27,005 bases of DNA from CAKUFA01 sp963646285 (lineage in GTDB: Bacteria; Bacillota; Clostridia; Christensenellales; Aristaeellaceae). Positions 15,286 through 22,754 of the stretch are shown in pieces. The notes under the pieces were generated by a model. The model had not been told where the DNA came from. It did not search any database and worked only from the letters and a program-made list of their open reading frames with translations. The stretch's first letter is position 1, and each line of letters opens with the position of its first letter. The stretch lies in NCBI GenBank assembly GCA_963646285.1, contig CAVIWF010000035.1:1-27005 (forward strand), read 5' to 3'. The translations under genes were made by a program, and so were the position numbers.

Positions 15286-15300
15286 GAAGGAGACAAGCCA

Positions 15301-16218
15301 ATGGTTAAGTATATTGCCAAGCGACTGCTGATTTCGGTGCTGACGATTTGGGCCATTGCCACCGTGTGCTTCTTTTTGCTGCGGCTTTTGCCCGGCAATC
15401 CCTTCATCCTGAAGGATCCCCTGCACATGAAGAATGCAGAGCGGATGATGGCCTATTATGGCCTGGATCGGCCGCTGCTTGAACAGTATGCCTCTTACAT
15501 GTGGAATCTGCTCCATCTGGACTTCGGCTATTCCCTGACCTATATCGGCCGAAGCGTGAACGACGTGATTGCCACCTACTTCCCCATTACCGCACAGCTG
15601 GGCATCCAGGCCCTGCTGCTGGGCATTCCTCTGGGCATGCTGCTGGGCATCCTGTCCGCCGTGTTCCGTGGGGGCAAGCTGGACTACACCTGCCAGGTAG
15701 CCACCATCCTGCTGACGGCACTGCCTTCCTTTGTTTTGGCAGCACTGCTGCAGCTGCTGTTCTGCGTAAAGCTGAAATGGTTCCCTGCCAGTCAGTGGCT
15801 GTCCTTTAAGCACACCATTCTGCCCACCTTCATCCTGTCCATCGGCATTATTGCCAGCCACTGCCGCTCCATGCGCACCCTGATGCTGGAGGTAGGCAAG
15901 CAGGATTACCTGAAAACCGCCAAGGCCAAGGGCATCAGCCGCTTCCGCATTGTGTTCTTCCATCAGATCCGCAATGCCATCCTCCCCATGATTACCAACC
16001 TGGGCATGGAAATTGCCGGGGCGCTGATGGGTTCCTACATCATTGAAAAGGCCTTCTCCATCCCCGGGCTTGGCAGCTACTTCGTCACCTCCATTACCGG
16101 CCTTGACTATACCATGACCCTGGGTCTGGTGGTGTTTCAGTCGGTGCTGGTGGTGTTTGCCAATTTTCTGGTGGATCTGCTCTATGGCGTGGTGGATCCC
16201 CGGGTCCGCATTCAGTAA
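15301..16218 (+). CDS. Peptide ABC transporter permease (DppB/OppB type)
   Basis: A 305-residue inner-membrane permease with about six transmembrane segments. The first, at about 10-30, ends in the family motif LLRLLPGNPF. The coupling loop QDYLKTAKAKGISRFRIVFF is the EAA-type motif that contacts the ATPases, and the C-terminal IEKAFSIPGLGSYFVTSITG and VDLLYGVVDPRVRI are typical of DppB/OppB proteins. GAAGGAGA lies eight bases before the ATG. The next permease gene follows after 12 bases. Together they form the channel of the importer fed by the protein at 13195-14844. The transported peptide size is not determinable from the sequence. Confidence 0.95.
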   Translation: MVKYIAKRLLISVLTIWAIATVCFFLLRLLPGNPFILKDPLHMKNAERMMAYYGLDRPLLEQYASYMWNLLHLDFGYSLTYIGRSVNDVIATYFPITAQLGIQALLLGIPLGMLLGILSAVFRGGKLDYTCQVATILLTALPSFVLAALLQLLFCVKLKWFPASQWLSFKHTILPTFILSIGIIASHCRSMRTLMLEVGKQDYLKTAKAKGISRFRIVFFHQIRNAILPMITNLGMEIAGALMGSYIIEKAFSIPGLGSYFVTSITGLDYTMTLGLVVFQSVLVVFANFLVDLLYGVVDPRVRIQ

Positions 16219-16230
16219 GGAGGGAAGCAG

Positions 16231-17256
16231 ATGAAAACCACAACGGAAACCACAAAAGCTGCCTCCCCCATGGGGGAAGAAGCACTGGACTTCACCCCCC
16301 TGACGGAGGCGGAGAAAAGCAAAATTCAGCAGCCCCAGCGGCCCTCCACCCGGTACTGGCCGGAGGTGTGGAACCGGCTGCGGCACAATCCCATGGCGGT
16401 GTTCTGCATGGTGCTGATGCTGATCATCATCCTGCTGGCCATCTTCGTGCCCATTTTCTCCCCCTACGAGTTTGACGCAACCTCCCTGATGGAAAAGAAG
16501 CAGGGGCCTTCCGCCGCCCACTGGTTCGGCACGGATAATGCCGGCCGGGACATCTTCACCCGGGTGTGGATGGGTACCCGAACCTCTCTGGTCATCGGCT
16601 TTGTGGGGGCACTGCTGCCCTACATGCTGGGCATGATTATCGGTGCCATTTCCGGCTGGGTCGGCGGGCGAGTGGACATGGTGATCATGCGCATTGTGGA
16701 TATTATGCTGTGCATCCCTTCCATGATTTACATGATCCTGATCCTGATCGTCATGGGGGGCAGTGCCTTCTCCCTGATTGTGGCACTGGCCATTTCCGGG
16801 TGGATGGGCTCTGCCCGGGCGTTTCGTGGGCGCATCCTCCAATTTAAGAACCGGGAATTCGTGCTGGCTGCCCGCACCCTGGGTGCTACCCCGGTAAGGA
16901 TCATCTTCCACTACATCCTGCCCAACATTCTGGGCAACATGGCGGTAGGGCTGTGCTCCGCCATTCCCGGTGCCATCTTTGCAGAGGCAGGCATGAGCTA
17001 CATCGGTTTGGGTATCAATCCCCCTGCCACCTCTCTGGGGCAGCTGGCTACCGACGGCATGAAGTATTTCATGACCCAGTTCCATGTGTTCATTTTCCCT
17101 TCCCTGGTCATTTTCCTGATCATCTTTGCCCTGTACATGTTCGGCAACGCCCTTCGGGATGCGCTGGATCCCCGGCTGAGGAATGAGGACTTTATCATCC
17201 GCCGCTTCCGCCGGGAAAAGCGCCGCCACCGGGCAGAAAGGAGGGCACAGGCATGA
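16231..17256 (+). CDS. Peptide ABC transporter permease (DppC/OppC type)
   Basis: A 341-residue permease and partner of the preceding one. A hydrophilic N-terminal tail (about 55 residues) leads into the first helix (AVFCMVLMLIIILLAIFVPI). The conserved HWFGTDNAGRDIFTRVWMGT block follows, then five further helices. The EAA-type loop is NREFVLAARTLGATPVRIIF, and the end GNALRDALDPRLR is family-typical. The last dozen residues are strongly basic. AAGGAGG lies about eight bases upstream of the ATG, and the gene's last codons overlap the start of the next gene by four bases (ATGA), so translation is probably coupled. Confidence 0.95.
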   Translation: MKTTTETTKAASPMGEEALDFTPLTEAEKSKIQQPQRPSTRYWPEVWNRLRHNPMAVFCMVLMLIIILLAIFVPIFSPYEFDATSLMEKKQGPSAAHWFGTDNAGRDIFTRVWMGTRTSLVIGFVGALLPYMLGMIIGAISGWVGGRVDMVIMRIVDIMLCIPSMIYMILILIVMGGSAFSLIVALAISGWMGSARAFRGRILQFKNREFVLAARTLGATPVRIIFHYILPNILGNMAVGLCSAIPGAIFAEAGMSYIGLGINPPATSLGQLATDGMKYFMTQFHVFIFPSLVIFLIIFALYMFGNALRDALDPRLRNEDFIIRRFRREKRRHRAERRAQA

Positions 17257-18257
17257 GTCACCTGCTGGAGGTAAAGGATCTCCATGTATCCTTTGATACT
17301 GCTGCCGGGGAAGTCAAGGCCGTGCGGGGCGTGGACTTTTCCCTGGATCGAGGGGAAACCCTGGGCATTGTGGGGGAATCCGGCTGCGGCAAGTCCGTTA
17401 CCATTCAAACCATTATGCGCCTGAACGACGAACCCCCTGCCAGAATCGCCGGGGGCAGCATCCGCTACAACGGGGAAGAGCTGGTAAACAAAACCGACAA
17501 GGAAATGCGTGCCTACCGGGGCAAGGAGTTTTCCATGATCTTTCAGGACGCCATGACCTCCCTGAACCCTACCACCAAGATCGGCAAGCAAATGCGGGAA
17601 ATGCTCCGTGCCCACGAAAGCATCTCTCAGGAGGAGGCACAGAAGCGGATCGCTGACATGTTCCGCCTGGTGGGACTGCCCAGCCCGGAAAGTCTGTACA
17701 ACCGCTTCCCCCACACCCTCAGCGGCGGACAGCGGCAGCGGGTGATGATTGCCATGGCACTGGCCTGCAAGCCTGCCCTGCTGTTTGCCGACGAGCCTAC
17801 CACCGCCCTGGACGTGACCATTCAGGCGCAGATTCTGGAAGTCATGCGCTCCACCCAGCGGGAGATGAACATGGGCATTATCTTCATCACCCACAACATG
17901 GGGGTGGTGGCGCGCATGGCGGATCGAATCGCCGTGATGTACGCCGGGCAAATCGTGGAAAGCGGCACCGCCAAGGATATTTTCTATCACCCCAAGCACC
18001 CCTACACCTGGGGGCTCATTGGCTCCGTGCCCAAGATGCACGAGGAAATTCCCAACCGGCTCATCAGCATCCCCGGCACACCCCCGGACCTGTTTGCGCC
18101 CCCCAAGGGCTGCGGCTTTGCTGCCCGGTGCAAGCACTGCATGCATGTATGCCTCGACCATATGCCCCCGGAAAGGGAAGTGGAAGGCCATCAGGTGCGG
18201 TGCTGGCTGTACGATCCTCGCTGCCCCAAACAGGCAGCAGGAAAGGAAGGTGAATGA
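17253..18257 (+). CDS. Peptide ABC transporter ATP-binding protein (DppD/OppD type)
   Basis: A 334-residue ATPase subunit. Walker A GESGCGKS is at 41-48, then the Q-loop FSMIFQDAMTSLNP, signature LSGGQRQR, Walker B LLFADEPTTALD and switch histidine ITHN. The C-terminal extension has the peptide-importer pattern of clustered cysteines (GCGFAARCKHC, C, then C-W...C), which in related proteins can hold an iron-sulfur cluster. It couples ATP hydrolysis to import through the two permeases. The start overlaps the upstream permease by four bases, and the second ATPase gene starts three bases after its stop. Confidence 0.96.
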   Translation: MSHLLEVKDLHVSFDTAAGEVKAVRGVDFSLDRGETLGIVGESGCGKSVTIQTIMRLNDEPPARIAGGSIRYNGEELVNKTDKEMRAYRGKEFSMIFQDAMTSLNPTTKIGKQMREMLRAHESISQEEAQKRIADMFRLVGLPSPESLYNRFPHTLSGGQRQRVMIAMALACKPALLFADEPTTALDVTIQAQILEVMRSTQREMNMGIIFITHNMGVVARMADRIAVMYAGQIVESGTAKDIFYHPKHPYTWGLIGSVPKMHEEIPNRLISIPGTPPDLFAPPKGCGFAARCKHCMHVCLDHMPPEREVEGHQVRCWLYDPRCPKQAAGKEGE

Positions 18258-18260
18258 TCC

Positions 18261-19223
18261 ATGGCTGACCAGCCGATTTTGCAGGTGGAGCATCTGCAAA
18301 AGTACTTTACCGTAGGCAGAAAGGCCGTGCTCCATGCGGTGGATGATGTATCCTTCACCATGGAAAAAGGGGAAACCCTGGGGCTGGTAGGCGAATCCGG
18401 CTGCGGCAAGACCACCCTGGGCAGAACCCTGCTGAAGCTGTACAAGCCGGACGGGGGCAAGATCCTCTATCAGGGGCAGGACATTACCCGCCTGTCCTCC
18501 CGGGAACAGCGGAAAATGTACAGCCGGATGCAGATGATCTATCAGGATCCCTACGCCTCCCTGAATCCCTTTATGACCATTGGGGAAATCGTATCCGAAG
18601 GGCTGACCATTCAGAAGCATACCGCCCCCACCCGGAAGGAGCGGGACGAGGTGGTTTACGCCATGCTGGAAAGGGTGGGGCTGAACCGGGAGCATGCCAA
18701 CCGCTTTCCCCACGAGTTTTCCGGCGGACAGCGGCAGCGTGCAGGCATTGCCCGTGCCCTGGCGGTGAACCCGGAGTTTGTGGTCTGTGATGAAGCGGTA
18801 TCCGCCCTGGACGTATCCGTGCAGGCGCAGATTATCAACCTGCTGATGGACCTGCAGGAGTCCATGGGGCTGACCTACCTGTTCATCGCCCATGACCTGA
18901 GCGTGGTGCGCTGCATTTCCGACCGGGTGGCCGTGATGTACATGGGCAAAATTGTGGAGATTGCCGAAACCCGGGAGCTGTTTGAGCATCCCGTGAATCC
19001 CTATACCATCGGGCTTATGCAGGCCGTGCCGGAGGCTGACCCGGACTTTGAAAAGGGGAAAACCTATCAGGTAATGACCGGGGAAATCAAGACCCCGGTG
19101 AACCCCAAGCCCGGCTGCCGCTTTGCAGACAGGTGCCCCAGAGCCACGGAACAGTGCCGCCGGGAAACTCCGCCCCTGAGCGAGGTTGCTCCCGGGCATC
19201 AGTGCGCCTGCTTCCATCCCTAA
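18261..19223 (+). CDS. Peptide ABC transporter ATP-binding protein (DppF/OppF type)
   Basis: A 320-residue ATPase paired with the preceding one. Walker A GESGCGKT is at 44-51, then Q-loop MIYQDPYASLNP, signature FSGGQRQR, Walker B FVVCDEAVSALDVS and switch IAHD. The cysteine-containing tail GCRFADRCPRATEQC is typical of DppF/OppF. GGAAGGTGAATG lies at the upstream gene's end and serves as its ribosome site. It is the last transporter gene, and enzymes for peptide or amino-acid conversion follow after 17 bases on the same strand. Confidence 0.96.
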   Translation: MADQPILQVEHLQKYFTVGRKAVLHAVDDVSFTMEKGETLGLVGESGCGKTTLGRTLLKLYKPDGGKILYQGQDITRLSSREQRKMYSRMQMIYQDPYASLNPFMTIGEIVSEGLTIQKHTAPTRKERDEVVYAMLERVGLNREHANRFPHEFSGGQRQRAGIARALAVNPEFVVCDEAVSALDVSVQAQIINLLMDLQESMGLTYLFIAHDLSVVRCISDRVAVMYMGKIVEIAETRELFEHPVNPYTIGLMQAVPEADPDFEKGKTYQVMTGEIKTPVNPKPGCRFADRCPRATEQCRRETPPLSEVAPGHQCACFHP

Positions 19224-19240
19224 CGAAACGAGGCCTAAGC

Positions 19241-20446
19241 ATGAACGAACTTTTTGACACCTATGCCAGCCGGGAGGGGGGCGTGTTCTGGCTGAAAACC
19301 GTCCTGACCCCTCAAAGCATTCTGGATGCAGGGAAGCGGGGCTTTTCCGGGGCGGAGTTTGAGTTTCCCACCTGCCCTGCCTTTTCAAGGGGGGTGGCGG
19401 AAGCTGCCCGGAACGGGCTCTTCGGCTTTACCCTGCCGGGGGATGCCTATCGCCGGCGGGTGTGCTGGTGGATGCAGCAGGTACGGGGCTTTTCCATCGA
19501 TCCGTCGTGGATCGTAACCACCCACGGCACCATTTTCACCCTGGCCACCCTGATCCGTATGCTGACCGGGCAGGAGGAAGGCATCATCATCATGCCCCCC
19601 TGCTACAATCGGTATGAGCAGGCAGCCACCCGGCTGGGCAGACCCACCACCGCCGTGCCCCTGCTCAAGCAAAATGGCAGGTATCAGATGGATCTGCCCG
19701 GTTTGGAAAAGGCCATGGCCTCGGGGAAAAACCGGATTCTGGTGGTGACCAACCCCAACAACCCCACCGGCACCATCTTTTCTGCGGAGGCCCTGAAGGC
19801 CGTCATGGATTTGGCAGAGCGGTACGACGTGACCGTGTTCTGCGATGAAATCTTTGCCGAGATAACCCTGCAAGGGGTTCGGGTGCCTTCCCTGTGTGAA
19901 GTATCCCAAAGCAGGCACGTGGTGGTGGCTACCGGCATGGGCAAGGTGTTCAGCCTGACAGGGGTGAACCACGCCAATGTGCTCATCCCGGACGAAGGGT
20001 TCCGGGAGCGGTTCATTGCCCAGCGGAATGCGGATCATTACGGCAGTCTGGATCCCATGGTGCACGCAGGGCTTCTTTCTGCCTTTACGGAGGAAGGTGC
20101 GGCCTGGGTCAGGGAACTGAACGCCTACATCCGCCGGAATGCCGAAATCGTGTGCAGCACCCTGAACAGCATCTGGCCGGAGATGAAGATGGACATCCCG
20201 GAGGGCACCTTTGTCCTTTGGGTCGATTATACGTCGGCAGGTCTTTCAAGAGAGGCGCTGGAAAAGCTGCTGGAAAAGGCCTGCTTCCTGGGGGACTGGG
20301 GGGAGGAGTACTATGGCAATCCCCTTGCCATGCGCTACTCCCTTGCCCTGCCCTATGGAGAAATACAGGATACCATGGCGCAGCTGAAGGCAGCTGCCCG
20401 GGACATGCTTAACCATGAAGGAGGAAACCGGGATGATCGTGATTGA
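19241..20446 (+). CDS. PLP-dependent aminotransferase/C-S lyase (MalY/PatB-like)
   Basis: A 401-residue fold-type I PLP enzyme. The substrate/cofactor motif NPNNPTG is at 171-177, the cofactor-binding aspartate is in VFCDEIFAEI, and the probable Schiff-base lysine is K235 in ATGMGKVFS. The overall pattern (FPTCPAFSRGVAEA, the CDEIF motif) is closest to the MalY/PatB branch, whose members are cystathionine beta-lyases releasing pyruvate, ammonia and a thiol. A true aminotransferase is the alternative. I use the ATG at 19241. Only a weak GAGG is seen upstream, so translation may be low or coupled to the transporter genes. Its place in a peptide-uptake array suggests it acts on amino acids released from peptides. 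Confidence 0.82.
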   Translation: MNELFDTYASREGGVFWLKTVLTPQSILDAGKRGFSGAEFEFPTCPAFSRGVAEAARNGLFGFTLPGDAYRRRVCWWMQQVRGFSIDPSWIVTTHGTIFTLATLIRMLTGQEEGIIIMPPCYNRYEQAATRLGRPTTAVPLLKQNGRYQMDLPGLEKAMASGKNRILVVTNPNNPTGTIFSAEALKAVMDLAERYDVTVFCDEIFAEITLQGVRVPSLCEVSQSRHVVVATGMGKVFSLTGVNHANVLIPDEGFRERFIAQRNADHYGSLDPMVHAGLLSAFTEEGAAWVRELNAYIRRNAEIVCSTLNSIWPEMKMDIPEGTFVLWVDYTSAGLSREALEKLLEKACFLGDWGEEYYGNPLAMRYSLALPYGEIQDTMAQLKAAARDMLNHEGGNRDDRD

Positions 20447-21377
20447 AGAAAATCAGGTACGGAAGCTGTTGACCCCTGAAAAATGCACCGTTGCCATGCG
20501 TCAGGCCTTTATGGATCTGGAGCAGGGCAAGTGTGCCATGCCCCCTCGGCTGATTACCCACATGCCCAACACGGCAGCCTTCGGCTTTATGCCTGCCTAT
20601 GTAGGTGATTATTTCGGTGCCAAGGTGATCAACGCCTTTGCCCCCAACATGGGCACGGCGTATCCCTCCCACATCGGGTATGTGATCCTGTTTGAAAGTG
20701 CCCACTGCACCACGGCAGGGCTGATTGAAGCAGGCAGCATTACGGAGATTCGCACCGGCTGCGCCTCTGCTGTGGCAACGGATTTCCTGGCCCGGAAGGA
20801 TGCCCACACCATGGCGGTCATTGGCGCAGGTGCTCAGGCTCGCAGCCATTTGGCAGCCATTCGCCTGGTGCGGGACATTACGTCCGTCACCGTGTATGAC
20901 CGGAACCCGGAAGCTGCCCGGAAGTATGCCAGGGACATGAACGAATTGTATCACCTGCCGGTCACGGTCTGCGAAAGTGCCGCCCAGGCGGTAAAGGATG
21001 CGGACATCATCTGCACCGTGTGCCCTGCCAAGGAGCCCTACCTGACCCGGGACATGGTAAAGCCCGGCGTGCACATGAACGCCGTGGGCACCTTCTCCCC
21101 CACCACCCGGGAAGTGGCCTCCGACCTGGTAGCCGCCGCCCGGCTGTACAGCGACTACACCCCCTCCACCGTGAAGGAAAGCGGCGAGTACCTGATTCCC
21201 CTGCAGGAAGGGCTGATCGGCGAAGACCACATCATCGGCTCGGTGGGCGAGTTGCTGCTGGGCAAGTGCAAGGGTCGGGAAAAGGATGAGGACATCACCA
21301 TGTTCGACGCTCTGGGGCTGGCTGTGGAGGACATTGCCGCCGCCGTCATGGTGTACAAGGAGGCAGCAGAAGCATGA
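20433..21377 (+). CDS. Ornithine cyclodeaminase/mu-crystallin family protein
   Basis: A 314-residue NAD(P)-dependent enzyme of the ornithine cyclodeaminase/mu-crystallin family. It has the family's N-terminal substrate domain (MPPRLITHMP, GAKVINAFAPN), the GLIEAGSITEIRTGCASAVAT segment and a Rossmann motif VIGAGAQARSHL. Known activities in the family include ornithine cyclodeamination, alanine dehydrogenation, and reduction of cyclic or linear ketimines, so the substrate is open. The start is the ATG at 20433: AAGGAGG (20418-20424) sits eight bases upstream, which excludes the ATG at 20415. It overlaps the end of the PLP-enzyme gene by 14 bases. That enzyme could make the imine or keto product used here (inference). 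Confidence 0.88.
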   Translation: MIVIEENQVRKLLTPEKCTVAMRQAFMDLEQGKCAMPPRLITHMPNTAAFGFMPAYVGDYFGAKVINAFAPNMGTAYPSHIGYVILFESAHCTTAGLIEAGSITEIRTGCASAVATDFLARKDAHTMAVIGAGAQARSHLAAIRLVRDITSVTVYDRNPEAARKYARDMNELYHLPVTVCESAAQAVKDADIICTVCPAKEPYLTRDMVKPGVHMNAVGTFSPTTREVASDLVAAARLYSDYTPSTVKESGEYLIPLQEGLIGEDHIIGSVGELLLGKCKGREKDEDITMFDALGLAVEDIAAAVMVYKEAAEA

Positions 21378-22750
21378 GCAAGTGCACCATCACCCTGAAA
21401 CCCTATCCTGCCGGGCGTGGGGTGGAAAAGATGGACGTCTGCTATGTTGTGGAAGGCTGGCAGACAGCAGCAGGAGAAGCTCTTTGCGGCTATCAGCTGG
21501 AGACCGTCTCCATCCCCGGCTGTGCCCCGGAGGAGATTGCCATTCAGGATGCAAAGGGGGATGTGCCCTACACGGAGGTGGAAAGCACCCCCTACCCCTA
21601 TCGCTGGCTCCACTTGCAGGCAGGGCGGGCAACGGCAGGCACCCTGACCCTCCGCTACACCGTTCGCCCCCGATATGCAGATGAAAAAACGACCTGCGGC
21701 CCCTACTTTGACCTGCGCAGTGAGGACGGGGGTGCCAACGGCGCCGGTATACACTTTCTGGCAGAGGTAAAAGATTTCACCGGCACCATTGCCCTCCACT
21801 GGGACATGACCGCCATGCCGGAAGGCAGCCTGGGGGTGTGCACCTGGGGAGAAGGCGACCTTGCCTTTGAAGGCCCTCTGGAAAAGCTGCGGGAATGCTA
21901 CTTTGCCTTTGGGGATGTGAAGAAAATCACCGAAGGGGACTTCGGCTACTACTGGCTGTCCGCCCCCACCTTCGACGTGGCGGAACTGGCGGACTACACC
22001 AGGAAGCTCTTCGGCAGGATGCAGGTCTTCTTCCATGACGACCAGCACGCCTATCGCATCTTCATGCGGAAGGATCCCTTCCCCCACAGCGGCGGCACCG
22101 CCCTGATGCGCAGCTACATGTTTGGCTGGAACGATGCCGAGCCTGTATCGGTGCAGGAGAAGCAGAACATCCTCGCCCATGAAATGGTACACAACTGGCC
22201 CCACCTGAATGACAACCCTTACGGCACCTCCTCCTGGTATTCCGAGGGCACGGCTGAATACTACAGCTGCCTGCTGCCCTTCCGTGCCGGGCTTACCAGC
22301 CGGGAAACCCTGCTCCAGGAGGTGCAGAAGCGGACAACCGCCTACTACACCAACCCCACCCGTCACCTGGAAAACCTGGCGGCGGCGAAAATCTGCTGGC
22401 AGGATCGCCGGGCTCAGCGGCTGCCCTACGGCCGGGGCATTTTCTTCCTGGCCAATACGGATGTAAAGCTGCGGCAGGCCACAGAAAACCGTGTGTGCCT
22501 GGATGATGTGGTGCTGGCCATTCAGGAAAAGGATCGGGCAGGAATCACCCTGGGCAATGAAGTTTTCCTGCAAACGGTGCAGGAGCTTGGGGGCATTGAC
22601 GTGGGGGATGACTGGGAAACCATGTGCACCGGCGGTCACATTGTGCCCCTGGAGGATGCCTTTGACAAGCAGTTCCGCCTGAAGGAAGTCACCATCCCCG
22701 AAGCAGATACGGGGGTACCGGTCACATCCTATGAATGGACATTGAGGTGA
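21374..22750 (+). CDS. M61-like gluzincin metallopeptidase
   Basis: A 458-residue zinc peptidase. The HEMVH motif is at 269-273 and the third zinc ligand is probably E291 in WYSEGTAEYY, 18 residues after the second histidine. The N-terminal 200 residues are beta-rich and resemble the domain preceding catalysis in M61 (glycyl-aminopeptidase) and M1 enzymes. The C-terminal part has RGIFFLANTDVKLRQAT, like the helical part of those families. It is shorter than usual M61 proteins (about 550-600) and lacks a PDZ domain. There is no signal peptide, so it acts on imported peptides in the cytoplasm. ATGA overlap with the preceding gene and AAGGAGG ten bases upstream support the start. Confidence 0.8.
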   Translation: MSKCTITLKPYPAGRGVEKMDVCYVVEGWQTAAGEALCGYQLETVSIPGCAPEEIAIQDAKGDVPYTEVESTPYPYRWLHLQAGRATAGTLTLRYTVRPRYADEKTTCGPYFDLRSEDGGANGAGIHFLAEVKDFTGTIALHWDMTAMPEGSLGVCTWGEGDLAFEGPLEKLRECYFAFGDVKKITEGDFGYYWLSAPTFDVAELADYTRKLFGRMQVFFHDDQHAYRIFMRKDPFPHSGGTALMRSYMFGWNDAEPVSVQEKQNILAHEMVHNWPHLNDNPYGTSSWYSEGTAEYYSCLLPFRAGLTSRETLLQEVQKRTTAYYTNPTRHLENLAAAKICWQDRRAQRLPYGRGIFFLANTDVKLRQATENRVCLDDVVLAIQEKDRAGITLGNEVFLQTVQELGGIDVGDDWETMCTGGHIVPLEDAFDKQFRLKEVTIPEADTGVPVTSYEWTLR

Positions 22751-22754
22751 GTGC

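Noticed and set aside
14864..15331. 155-residue plus-strand frame in the repeat region
   Set aside because: It runs through two repeat copies and translates the repeated units twice. No ribosome site or domain is visible.
13114..19388. Several long minus-strand frames (to 796 codons) across the transporter genes
   Set aside because: All are antisense to well-supported transporter genes and show the low-complexity composition of shadow frames.
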